This document shows, one piece after another, positions 25,174-32,727 of a stretch of DNA of 38,231 nt. Source of the stretch: Acidobacteriaceae bacterium (GTDB lineage Bacteria > Acidobacteriota > Terriglobia > Terriglobales > Acidobacteriaceae); the NCBI GenBank assembly GCA_027307045.1, contig DAHUXR010000039.1, forward strand, positions 1 through 38,231, in the 5' to 3' direction. The notes beneath the pieces are model-generated. The model was not told where the DNA came from and searched no databases. It was given only the letters and a program-made list of their open reading frames with translations. Both the position numbers and the translations under genes were made by a program. Position 1 is the first letter of the stretch. Each line of letters opens with the position of its first letter.

Positions 25174-25519
25174 GGGACCACCGTTGTCAGAGTCGCAGAA
25201 AGAACACGTGGCCACCAGGTTCCACGCACGCTACCAAGAATTTAGCGAAAGCAGCATGCCCCAACCGCGGCAGCAGCTCTGTTCTTATCTTGAATCAAGA
25301 TGCCATTTTTGCTCTCAGGGATTGCTAGCAGGGCAGAAACTACCAAAAATGCTCCAAAAATGAGAATCCGGATGCCACTTGGCAAACCCGAGCACCTCTT
25401 TTGGAATCGAAGTCTCTGCTGAAGCAAAACTGCTGCTAATTAGCGGCGTCCCTTTTTAATGCCGTCTCACTGAGTAGAGATTTTCGCGATCATCGCACTC
25501 GCATTCACGGAGGTTTTTC
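25174..25519. promoter_or_regulatory. Divergent regulatory region between the barrel gene and the four-gene operon
   Basis: This 346-bp stretch separates two divergent transcripts of what looks like one envelope system. It holds the palindrome at 25287-25301, two direct repeats CCAAAAATG (25343-25351 and 25354-25362) spaced 11 bp, about one helical turn, and the palindrome GCTAATTAGC (25435-25444). ACGGAGG lies about 7 nt before the rightward ATG at 25520. I could not single out convincing -35/-10 pairs. Confidence 0.5.
25287..25301. promoter_or_regulatory. 15-bp palindrome, possible operator of the divergent envelope locus
   Basis: ATCTTGA and TCAAGAT flank a single central base, with no mismatch. 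It lies about 115 bp upstream of the barrel gene start and about 220 bp upstream of the rightward operon. No regulator gene is adjacent, so the binding protein is unknown. Confidence 0.45.
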
Positions 25520-27334
25520 ATGAGTTCCCCATCCATCGCTCCGAGCAGGCAGGTTACTTTGCCCTCTCGCGCGATTCCCTTGAGTTGGGTGCTGTTGCTG
25601 GCGCTGCTGGTGCACGGTCCGCTCCTGCTGATGCAGATTACCAATGACTCGTACGACGCGGACTTCCACAAGTTTTTTGCGGCACACTATGCGACACACT
25701 GGTTCAATCCGTGGAATGAAAAGTGGTTTACCGGTTTCTCCCAGACCACTTATCCGCCCATGGAGCAGCAGTGGATGGCGCTGTTCTCCCACGTGATGGG
25801 CCTGAACCTGGCCTACATTTTTGTTCAGCTGATTGCGATCCTGCTGCTCCCGCTCGGCGTTTATAAATATGCGCGAATATGGGTAGGAGAACGAGCCGCC
25901 AGTTACGCCGCCATTGGCAGTGTGTTGCTGGGATCATTGGCTTCGCTCGTATACGTCGACGGACAGCTATCCACCACCTGGGCCGCACCTCTTTACCTGA
26001 TGGCGCTGGGATACTTTTATGAATGGGCGCGTGAGAACAAGATGCTGGCATTGTGCAAAGCCCTGGCGCTGACCATGGCTGCTGCCTCTGCGCACCACGT
26101 AACGCTGCTGTTTGCCAGCGTGATCTTCACAATTCCTGTGGTGGTTACGGCCATCATGGACCGGAAACGCGAGGGCAATGACGCAACTGTTGCCGGGGTG
26201 GTGATACGATCAGCGATTTTTGCCGCTCTCTCCCTTGTAGGAATTATCGTGGTGCTGCTGCCGTACTGGCTGGCGTTAAAAGCCAACCCGATCAAGCAGA
26301 TGCCTATTCCGCACGGCAGCCGCGAGAACTTCTTCTCCCAGGGCTGGCTGGCGGTGAACTACATCATCGTCCCGTGGGGCGCAATGTTGCTGGCGCTGCC
26401 TTTCATTTTCCTAAAAGGTCTTAAGGAATCGAGACTGCGGCCGCTGTTCATCGGCTTTTGGGTCACCATGATTTTCGGCCTGGGTGGAACCACGCCGCTG
26501 CCGCGCATCCTGCTGGGCATGCTTGCCGGAGTAGTCAACGCAATTACGGGCGCGAATGTCCACAATCCTTTTGACATTCTTACGTTTGAGCGTTTCAGCT
26601 TCTGGGCCAACCTTATGGCGTTGCCAATCGTGGCGCTGGGCGCTGTGGTCTTGATTGACCGTTACGGGCGCAAGGCAGCTTTCGTTCTGGGAGCGCTGGG
26701 TGCGTTCAGCGTAGCGATGGCGGTTTCATGGCCGGTATATCACCCTATCCATGATGCGCCTTTCAGCACGGCTGAGGTTGTTTCCTTCCTGAACCGCGAT
26801 GGCCATGACAAGTACCGGTATCTCACGCTCGGCTTCGGAAGCAAAATGTCCGAAGTGGGGATTTACGCCAACGCCAGCAGCGTGGACGGCGAATATAACT
26901 CTGCCCGTCTGCTCCCGGAGATGACTCAGTACGGATCAGCCCAGCTCACCAACTCAAAGTATTACGGGACAAATGGCATTGAGTCACTGCGGGCCGTGCT
27001 GAAGCACGCCGAGCAGTACGGATTGAAATACATATTTGTTCGCGATCCGTATTATGAGCCGCTCATCGCCTTTGCAGGCTGGCGCAAGACAGAAGTGTAT
27101 GACCGCGGCAACGTCAGCCTGTGGGTGAAAGACGGAATTCCTCCGGCGCACAAAACGCCATATGGAACGCCGCCCACCCGCATGGAAGGGATTCTCTGGG
27201 GCACGCTTCCCATCGGCAGCAGCATTCTTGCGTTGGTCCTTGTTCTGGCGTTCCCAGACAAGCGCCGCAAGCTTGAAACAATTGAGTTCCCGCTGACCTC
27301 AAGCGAAGAACCTGTATACCGGGAGGCATTGTAA
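25520..27334 (+). CDS. Polytopic membrane protein, GT-C/PTPS-related type
   Basis: Large inner-membrane protein (604 aa, about eleven hydrophobic segments; first at about residues 20-40). Just after the first helix comes DSYDADFHKFF (43-53), then FNPWNEKWFTGFSQTTYPPM, a layout typical of GT-C glycosyltransferases and the PTPS-related membrane family, in which the acidic pair (D46, D48) sits in the first outside loop. After the last core helix a soluble outside domain (about 410-545) precedes a final helix and a cytosolic tail. It would move a lipid-linked sugar outside the membrane, but activity is inferred. ACGGAGG precedes the ATG. The stop overlaps the next ATG (TAATG), so it leads a coupled operon. 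Confidence 0.82.
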   Translation: MSSPSIAPSRQVTLPSRAIPLSWVLLLALLVHGPLLLMQITNDSYDADFHKFFAAHYATHWFNPWNEKWFTGFSQTTYPPMEQQWMALFSHVMGLNLAYIFVQLIAILLLPLGVYKYARIWVGERAASYAAIGSVLLGSLASLVYVDGQLSTTWAAPLYLMALGYFYEWARENKMLALCKALALTMAAASAHHVTLLFASVIFTIPVVVTAIMDRKREGNDATVAGVVIRSAIFAALSLVGIIVVLLPYWLALKANPIKQMPIPHGSRENFFSQGWLAVNYIIVPWGAMLLALPFIFLKGLKESRLRPLFIGFWVTMIFGLGGTTPLPRILLGMLAGVVNAITGANVHNPFDILTFERFSFWANLMALPIVALGAVVLIDRYGRKAAFVLGALGAFSVAMAVSWPVYHPIHDAPFSTAEVVSFLNRDGHDKYRYLTLGFGSKMSEVGIYANASSVDGEYNSARLLPEMTQYGSAQLTNSKYYGTNGIESLRAVLKHAEQYGLKYIFVRDPYYEPLIAFAGWRKTEVYDRGNVSLWVKDGIPPAHKTPYGTPPTRMEGILWGTLPIGSSILALVLVLAFPDKRRKLETIEFPLTSSEEPVYREAL

Positions 27335-28431
27335 TGGGCCGCTTATTAGCAATCATCTTTGGAGCGCTTACGGTGGGATTGATCGCCGTGGGCACGGTGC
27401 ATGGGAGCAAGACCACACATGCCTCCACGCCGGACGGCGCTGTGCAAGCCATGTTTGACAACGTTAAGGGACACGACTGGCATGGCGCGTACGCTTTTGT
27501 CGCTCCTTCCAGCAACGTTGACGAGGGTGGCTTCACCCGCGATCTTGCTGGGCGCAACGGCAGCCTGCGCACCTACTCGCAACTGGACTCGGTCAATACC
27601 CGCGTGCTGCATGAATCCGAAAATGAAGCCACGGTCCGCACTGAAATTAAATATGCGACCGCCGTTGGAGCTTCTTTTGAGACCCGTGATTTGAAAGTTG
27701 TGAAGGACGATGGCACATGGAAAGTGGTATGGCCGGCGGAAAAAGAAGTGAACGTGCCGCCGCAGGTAATACCCGTGAACTATCTGCGCTGGGACATTAT
27801 ATGGCGCGGAGCCGGCGATGACTGGGGGGCGCAGAACGTGGAGAACCCGAATTGCCGCATTCTCTCCATGCATGCCGTGGAGCGCGACGGCGCTCTGATC
27901 ATCATGGGCGAAGTGGTGAATGAGGATACTGTTCCCGCTTTCATCAGCGTGGGCGCGGTGCTTACTGACAGTAGCGGCAAAGACATTGCTGAAGAAAGCA
28001 GCTTTGACAAGCTCTCACACGTATTGCTGCCCAAGGAAGTCTCGCCATATCGCATCGATTTTCCGGGCATTAAAAAGGCTGACGTGAAATCTGTCCGCAT
28101 GACGCACAATTGGATGCTGGTGCCTGCATCGGCCGATCCGGTCATTGCCGTGTTGCATCAGAGGATTGAAAAAGACCTGACTGGCCGCACCGTGCTGAAA
28201 GGCGAGTTGTTGAATGAAAGCGGACAGATCGTTAACATCCCGCACGTTCTCGCCACATTTTATGACAATGGCGGGCAGGTGATCTGGGTTTCAGACGCTT
28301 ACTCTGACCACGCTTTACTGCCACAGACGCCGCAGCCCTTCTCCGTGGCGTTGCGCGACGATCTGGCGGCAAACGTGCATACTTATCGCGTAACCGTAAA
28401 TCATTACAGCCTTAACAGCCGTGAGAACTAA
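27334..28431 (+). CDS. Exported or membrane-anchored protein with NTF2-like and beta-sandwich regions
   Basis: Protein of 365 residues, not assigned to a named family. Residues 3-24 form a hydrophobic signal or anchor. Residues ~33-133 (TPDGAVQAMFDNVKGHDWHGAYAF, shown here only in part by TPDGAVQAM and DWHGAYAF) resemble an NTF2-like domain with a C-terminal WKVVWP strand. After that come two beta-rich units (~175-255 and ~262-360), each with a GEVVNE/GELLNE pattern typical of FxLYD-like domains that follow membrane anchors. It is coupled to the polytopic gene by TAATG and lies 2 bp before the next gene, so it is probably a periplasmic-side partner of that membrane protein. Confidence 0.75.
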   Translation: MGRLLAIIFGALTVGLIAVGTVHGSKTTHASTPDGAVQAMFDNVKGHDWHGAYAFVAPSSNVDEGGFTRDLAGRNGSLRTYSQLDSVNTRVLHESENEATVRTEIKYATAVGASFETRDLKVVKDDGTWKVVWPAEKEVNVPPQVIPVNYLRWDIIWRGAGDDWGAQNVENPNCRILSMHAVERDGALIIMGEVVNEDTVPAFISVGAVLTDSSGKDIAEESSFDKLSHVLLPKEVSPYRIDFPGIKKADVKSVRMTHNWMLVPASADPVIAVLHQRIEKDLTGRTVLKGELLNESGQIVNIPHVLATFYDNGGQVIWVSDAYSDHALLPQTPQPFSVALRDDLAANVHTYRVTVNHYSLNSREN

Positions 28432-28433
28432 CT

Positions 28434-29297
28434 ATGCGTAAAGTAATTTATACCGGTCTGATAATTGCGCTGTGCTGGTTCGCGGAGGACTGCGCACGCG
28501 CTGCGGAACTGCGCGTGCCGCAGAATGCCGTGGCGGGGCAGCCTCTCAGCATCGGCACGAGCGGCAGCGGAACACTGTACCTGGTCGGGCCGGGACAGGT
28601 GATCAAGAAAGAATTCAAATCTGGCGGCAGCGTGGATATCAAAGGGGAAGAACTCCGGAGCGCCGGACGATGGATTGCCGTGGTGCGCGGCGATTCGAAT
28701 CGATCCCAGGTGTTCTGGGTAAAACCAGGCAAGCCGGGAAAGTTAAACTTCCTTGCCCGTCCCTCACGCGTGCCGGTTGCCCGACCCAACGTAATCAGCG
28801 GTGTGACCTTCATTTTTGATCAGTACCAGAACCTGATTCTGGATCCCACGCCCGTAAACTTTAATCTGTCCGTTGGCGGGGCAGGAACAACGAAGACTGT
28901 TACCAGCCGTGAAGGGGTTGCGTGGATCGATAGCGCGTCCGCGCCCAAAGCGGGTGCGGCGCAGTTTGTCGCCTCCGTGGATGACACTTCAGTGGCGCGC
29001 GTGGTGCAACAGGTTGCGGCTGATCCATGTGAGCGCAGTTTCCGCATGCATGTGGCTGGCCACACAGCCCAAAACATAATCGTGGAAACAGATCCAATCC
29101 GCGATTGCAGTGGCAATCCGGTGCCGGACGGGACCATCGTTACGTTCATCCAGACTGATAAGACCGGCAAAAGCACCGTGGACGCGCGCATCAAAAAGGA
29201 CACGGCGCGTGCCGAGCTGCCTGCATCTGACAACGCAACCATCACTATGGCTGCCGGCGTGGTGCTGGGCAATGAACTGCACGTGGGAGGCAGATAA
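28434..29297 (+). CDS. Secreted beta-sandwich protein of unknown function
   Basis: Exported protein (287 aa) with a typical signal peptide (MRKVIYTGLIIALCWF...) and a likely cut after ARA at residue 23. The mature part is nearly all beta, in about two to three Ig- or invasin-like units. The first has GQPLSIGTSGSGTLYLVGPG; the last has VPDGTIVTFIQTDKTGKS, the pattern seen in bacterial Ig-like domains. Two cysteines (in DPCERS and RDCSGN) may form a disulfide. It lies 2 bp after the preceding gene and overlaps the next ATG (TAATG). A structural or carbohydrate-binding role in the same envelope system is likely, but no function can be stated. Confidence 0.75.
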   Translation: MRKVIYTGLIIALCWFAEDCARAAELRVPQNAVAGQPLSIGTSGSGTLYLVGPGQVIKKEFKSGGSVDIKGEELRSAGRWIAVVRGDSNRSQVFWVKPGKPGKLNFLARPSRVPVARPNVISGVTFIFDQYQNLILDPTPVNFNLSVGGAGTTKTVTSREGVAWIDSASAPKAGAAQFVASVDDTSVARVVQQVAADPCERSFRMHVAGHTAQNIIVETDPIRDCSGNPVPDGTIVTFIQTDKTGKSTVDARIKKDTARAELPASDNATITMAAGVVLGNELHVGGR

Positions 29298-29821
29298 TGA
29301 AGCTTGCACGCATCCTGATCCTCAGTGCCGGTGTAGCGCTCGCGATCTCCGGCGTTGCGCCTCTGCTGGAGCGGATTTTCGCCGACTCCAAACCCCAGGT
29401 ACAGCTCAATGTGAAGAATGCCCAGCCGCGCGAGGTGGAGGACGTAACACAAAACGCAATCGTGCGCGACTACACGCTGGCGTGGCAGGCCATCAGCACT
29501 TCACTGGCGAACAATACGCTCCAGCCTCTGAATGAAAACTTCGCAGGCTTTGCGCTGGATAAATTTACGCAACGCGTGAAAGACCAAAAACAGAATGGCC
29601 TGACAACGCGCATCATTGACCATGGGCACAAGGTGGATGCGATATTTTATTCGCCTGACGGCGCTGCCATCGAACTGAAAGATACGGCAAGCATTGAGAC
29701 CCAGGTACTCGATGGAAGCACCGTGATCCATTCAGACCAGGCACAAATCCAGTATTACGCCGTGCTGACCGGTGCTGAAGACCGCTGGAAAGTGCGCGTG
29801 CTGGAGAGCACGGCTAAATAG
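29297..29821 (+). CDS. Membrane-anchored NTF2-like protein, last gene of the envelope operon
   Basis: Protein of 174 residues with an uncleaved-looking N-terminal membrane segment (about 5-23) and an outside domain. From about residue 52 (VTQNAIVRDYTLAWQAI) the pattern of helices followed by long strands, ending in YYAVLTGAEDRWKVRVLES, resembles an NTF2-like fold. This makes it the second such protein in the operon. It has no catalytic motif that I recognise. It overlaps the previous stop (TAATG) and is convergent with the next gene, only 3 bp away, so it ends the operon. Confidence 0.75.
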   Translation: MKLARILILSAGVALAISGVAPLLERIFADSKPQVQLNVKNAQPREVEDVTQNAIVRDYTLAWQAISTSLANNTLQPLNENFAGFALDKFTQRVKDQKQNGLTTRIIDHGHKVDAIFYSPDGAAIELKDTASIETQVLDGSTVIHSDQAQIQYYAVLTGAEDRWKVRVLESTAK

Positions 29822-29824
29822 GCT

Positions 29825-30142
29825 TTACTTGGAATCCGGCGCTTTGAATTCATAAATAACGGCGGTTTTCTTTATCTGCGGTCTGGCCAGCTCTTCAAGA
29901 TGGCGGTAACCAGATTGCAGAGCGGCCACAAAGGTACTTTCCTGCCCCAGATAGAGCACTTTTGGCGAGCCCACTCTCTGCACAATACAGTGATGGATGG
30001 AAGGGTTCTCCTTGTCGTCCGGCACGATGTCCGCTATATAGCCGCCCAACTGGACACGCGTTCCAAACCTTTGTGAGGTGGATTCGTAATCCGGCGTTGC
30101 GTAGGTGGCGTTCTCTAAATTGCTGTTCGTCGTGTATCCCAT
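29825..30142 (-). CDS. Small conserved-looking protein downstream of the universal stress protein
   Basis: Cytosolic protein of 105 residues that I do not recognise. The N-terminal third is Asn/Thr/Tyr-rich and probably flexible, and the rest (RVQLGGYIADIVPDD, then HHCIVQRVGSPKVLYLGQES) looks like a small mixed alpha/beta domain. ATG 30142 is chosen over an upstream frame because AAGGA sits 8 nt before it. It begins 2 bp after the universal stress protein stop, so the two share a transcript and may act in the same stress response. Confidence 0.68.
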   Translation of the reverse strand: MGYTTNSNLENATYATPDYESTSQRFGTRVQLGGYIADIVPDDKENPSIHHCIVQRVGSPKVLYLGQESTFVAALQSGYRHLEELARPQIKKTAVIYEFKAPDSK

Positions 30143-30144
30143 GG

Positions 30145-31029
30145 TTAATCCTTCTGCCGCACGGTCAATACCGGGCACTCAGCTTCAGCGATGACGCGGG
30201 AGGCGGTGGCCCAGGGCAGGTGCGAATTGATCCTGGCCGGTTCGGGATGGCGCGCGCCCAGCACAATCAGGTCAGCGCGCATCTGTTGCGCAACTTCAAG
30301 AATGTTGGCTGAAGGCAATCCATATCTGAGCACGCACGCTGGTTTCCGCCACAAGCAGACCTCTGGCGGCACCACGGACGTGAGCTGTTGCGCAAGCTCT
30401 TTGCTCGTTTTTCCGTTCGACGCGATCTTGTTCTCGTCGGCCACATGCACAACGGTCAGCTCGGCGCCAAATTCATTGCAAAGCAGCGCGGCGTGGGCAG
30501 GCGCGGTTGATCCAGTTTCAAAATGCGTGGCCAGCAGCACTTTCTTGATTTTCATTTCCTGGCTGTTGCACGGCTTCACGTCTGGGCCAACCGTAAGCAC
30601 CGGGCACGAGACATTACGAAACACGTCTTCCGCTACGGAACCCAACACCAGCCGGGGGATTCCATGCCGGCCGTGCGACGCCAGCACCAGAAGATCAATT
30701 TCATTGCGCTTCACCACATCGCTGATTACTTCCCATACCGCGCCTTGACGCAATGGCGTCTGGCTGGGCAGTCCCGTAAGAAGTCCGTGCAGCACGTCCG
30801 CAACATTTTTTGAGTCTGCTTCCGAGCCGTTAAATGTGATGGCGAATGCGTCCGGGTCGAGCAGATTGTATGAGTCCGGCGAATTCACATGGATGGTGTG
30901 CACGCGTGAAGTATGCCTGCGTGCGATGGCCTGGGCGTATCTTACGGCGGTTTCCGAGCCGGAAGAAAAATCGGTAGCGAGAAGAATGTTTTTTAATGAT
31001 AGCGCAGTAACTGCTTCAAGCGTGTTCAT
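30145..31029 (-). CDS. Tandem universal stress protein (two UspA domains)
   Basis: Cytosolic stress protein (294 aa) of two UspA domains (about residues 10-148 and 160-292). Domain one has the nucleotide loop ASHGRHGIPRLVLGSVAEDV, where the Gly-9x-Gly-Ser part of the ATP motif is intact and the first Gly is Ala, then PVLTVGP. Domain two keeps DLIVLGARH and CPVLTV but its loop is degenerate, so it may not bind ATP. Tandem USPs of this kind often respond to low oxygen or energy stress. A CRP/FNR-like box about 55 bp before the ATG supports that. GAGGTG 6 nt before the ATG is inside a hairpin. The small gene 2 bp downstream is cotranscribed. Confidence 0.92.
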   Translation of the reverse strand: MNTLEAVTALSLKNILLATDFSSGSETAVRYAQAIARRHTSRVHTIHVNSPDSYNLLDPDAFAITFNGSEADSKNVADVLHGLLTGLPSQTPLRQGAVWEVISDVVKRNEIDLLVLASHGRHGIPRLVLGSVAEDVFRNVSCPVLTVGPDVKPCNSQEMKIKKVLLATHFETGSTAPAHAALLCNEFGAELTVVHVADENKIASNGKTSKELAQQLTSVVPPEVCLWRKPACVLRYGLPSANILEVAQQMRADLIVLGARHPEPARINSHLPWATASRVIAEAECPVLTVRQKD

Positions 31030-31031
31030 GA

Positions 31032-31055
31032 GGGCACCTCACTCATTGAGTGCCC
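31032..31055 (-). promoter_or_regulatory. Hairpin that pairs the ribosome site of the universal stress gene
   Basis: In the mRNA sense GGGCAC...GTGCCC pair, extended by TCA/TGA across a one-base bulge, around the loop ATGAG. The ribosome site GAGGTG (complement of 31035-31040) is in the 3' arm. The hairpin ends 2 nt before the ATG, so opening it would be needed for translation. Confidence 0.5.
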
Positions 31056-31083
31056 AGTTTAATAAGCCAGTGACCACGGAAGA

Positions 31084-31099
31084 TGTGACGCCCGTCACG
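31084..31099 (-). promoter_or_regulatory. CRP/FNR-family binding site upstream of the universal stress gene
   Basis: TGTGA-N6-TCACG matches the CRP half-sites at 9 of 10 positions, and the inner GTGACG-CC-CGTCAC is perfectly symmetric. A -10-like TATTAA (31059-31064 on the minus strand) puts the site centre about 40 bp before the expected start, the class II activator position. The -35 is absent, as expected for an activator-dependent promoter. Confidence 0.55.
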
Positions 31100-31250
31100 C
31101 CAGTTATCAATGTTTTGGCTGGTGGGAAGAGGGTATCGATGCACGAAGTCGCGATCGAACCGCAAGTTATATAGGTCGCCCGGGCAGGAGCCAGGGAATC
31201 AATAAATTCGGCCCCGAACGCCGCTCAAGACGCGAATCGAAAAGAACCAC

Positions 31251-31763
31251 TTACTTGCGAAAGATGGGCGGCGCGTCGCTGGCGTCAAATGAATCGGATT
31301 CGCTCGTCAAAGCGGGCAAGCTTTGGATGAGGCGCAGGCAGCGGTTCCAGCGCAGCAAAGCGTCATCGTTGCCTTGCGGACGTATTTTCTCGGCTTCCTC
31401 AAAACAACGCATCGCATTCTCAAAGCTGGCCATCAGAGAGTGCGCCGTGTGGCCCATGCGTAGCTGCGCCTTGGCCCGCCTCTCATGCAGGATGCCCTGA
31501 TAATACGCACGTTCGTACGCGCTCGAGAGCTTTTCAAAGCAGGTCTGGGCTTCATGGAAGCCGTCAGAGAGGGTTCCCCTGAACTGGTCAGTAAGGGCCA
31601 ATCCCAACTGGCGCAACGCCATCTGGTTATCCGGGTCGACTGCCAGAATATCGCGGCAGATTGATTCTGCCTCCTCCGCCTGGTTCAGGTAGCGATAGTG
31701 CTGTACTTTCGCCAGCGCCTCTGCAATGCCGTTCTTTGAAATTGCTTTTAGCTGCCGCTCCAT
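31251..31763 (-). CDS. Short TPR protein downstream of sdhB
   Basis: Cytosolic helical protein (170 aa) with TPR-like pairs. Residues ~13-52 (YLNQAEEAESICRDILAVDP) form one clear repeat, and ~96-130 (MASFENAMRCFEEAEKIRPQ) a second. The region between is helical and the C-terminal 20 residues are disordered. There is no signal peptide. It lies 23 bp after sdhB on the same strand and is probably on the succinate dehydrogenase transcript, where it might help assembly or be a passenger. No ribosome site is evident before its ATG. Confidence 0.75.
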   Translation of the reverse strand: MERQLKAISKNGIAEALAKVQHYRYLNQAEEAESICRDILAVDPDNQMALRQLGLALTDQFRGTLSDGFHEAQTCFEKLSSAYERAYYQGILHERRAKAQLRMGHTAHSLMASFENAMRCFEEAEKIRPQGNDDALLRWNRCLRLIQSLPALTSESDSFDASDAPPIFRK

Positions 31764-31786
31764 ATTTGTGTACCGCCAATTTAATT

Positions 31787-32530
31787 CTAATCCGGTTTTG
31801 GCGCGCCGCGTATCTTGCGCACCAGTTTCATGATCGGATCGTAATACTCATCCACCACGCGCTCTTTGAGAGGAATGATGGCGTTGTCCGTGATGTGTAT
31901 CTCCTCCGGGCAAACCTCGGTGCAGCATTTCGTAATATTGCAATAGCCGATACCCAGTTCGTCTTTGAGAAGTTTCACTCGTGAGACATTGTCCAGCGGG
32001 TGCATTTCCAGCGACGCCACACGCACAAAGAAGCGCGGACCGCCGAACTCTTCTTTCTTGTGGTGGTCGCGCACCACGTGGCAGACATTTTGGCACAGAA
32101 AACATTCAATGCACTTGCGGAACTCCTGCACCCGGTCCATATCTTCCTGATACATCTTCCAGTCTGTCTTGGGTTTGGGAGAAAACGGCGGAATCTTTTT
32201 GTTGACGCGATAATTCCATGAGACGTCCGTGACGAGGTCTTTGATCACCGGGAATGACTTCATGGGATAGACGGTGATGGGCTTGTCCGTGGGCAGCGCG
32301 TCCATGCGCGTCTTGCAGGTGAGGCGAGGCTTGCCGTTGACTTCCGCCGAACAGGAGCCGCACTTGCCGGCTTTGCAGTTCCAGCGCACGGCAAGGTCAG
32401 GCTCCAGATGCGCCTGAATGTAATGCAGCGCGTCAAGAACAACCATGCCCGGCGCGATCGGGACTGTGTATTGCTTTGCCGCGCCGACTTCCTGATTGCC
32501 GCGAAAGACTTCTAAGATGGCGTCCGCCAT
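31787..32530 (-). CDS. sdhB: Succinate dehydrogenase iron-sulfur subunit
   Basis: Electron-transfer subunit (247 aa) of complex II on the cytosolic side of the membrane. The [2Fe-2S] site is C52, C57, C60 and C72 (NCKAGKCGSC, then TCKT). The C-terminal ferredoxin part has CIECFLCQNVC (C140, C143, C146, C150) and CNITKCCTEVCP (C197, C203, C207), giving the 4Fe-4S and 3Fe-4S sites. ATG 32530 with AGGAG 8 nt upstream is preferred to an upstream start at 32569 inside repeat sequence. Unusually, 197 bp of repeat-rich sequence separate it from sdhA. The TPR gene follows 23 bp later. Confidence 0.95.
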   Translation of the reverse strand: MADAILEVFRGNQEVGAAKQYTVPIAPGMVVLDALHYIQAHLEPDLAVRWNCKAGKCGSCSAEVNGKPRLTCKTRMDALPTDKPITVYPMKSFPVIKDLVTDVSWNYRVNKKIPPFSPKPKTDWKMYQEDMDRVQEFRKCIECFLCQNVCHVVRDHHKKEEFGGPRFFVRVASLEMHPLDNVSRVKLLKDELGIGYCNITKCCTEVCPEEIHITDNAIIPLKERVVDEYYDPIMKLVRKIRGAPKPD

Positions 32531-32552
32531 GTGATAGCTCCTAGCTTTATTT

Positions 32553-32574
32553 CTGTCGCTCCGCTCCAAACCGC
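32553..32574 (-). repeat. Copy of the GCGGTTTGGAGCG intergenic repeat before sdhB
   Basis: On the minus strand the 22 bases GCGGTTTGGAGCGGAGCG-ACAG match positions 15652-15673 at 21 of 22, and they end 22 nt before the sdhB ATG. In both places the element lies in the leader of a rightly oriented gene. Confidence 0.65.
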
Positions 32575-32649
32575 CGACACGCGTTGCCCGCTCGGGGATT
32601 CTTCTGCCCTTGAGGCGAGCAGCTCGCCGCGCAAGCCGGGCTCGCTGCT

Positions 32650-32700
32650 AATCGATAAACCTCAACTAGAGACGCAGCATGCTACGTCTCTACATCGATT
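32650..32700. repeat. Nested palindromic repeat between sdhA and sdhB
   Basis: TAGAGACG (32667-32674) and CGTCTCTA (32685-32692) pair around AGCATGCT, itself a palindrome, with one C/A mismatch. Outer arms AATCGAT (32650-32656) and ATCGATT (32694-32700) add a second pairing. This looks like a REP/MITE-type element. Just upstream (about 32600-32640) lies another GC-rich stretch with GCGAG-CAG-CTCGC. Confidence 0.7.
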
Positions 32701-32727
32701 CGATCCTGCCGTGCTGCTTCATTCTGC

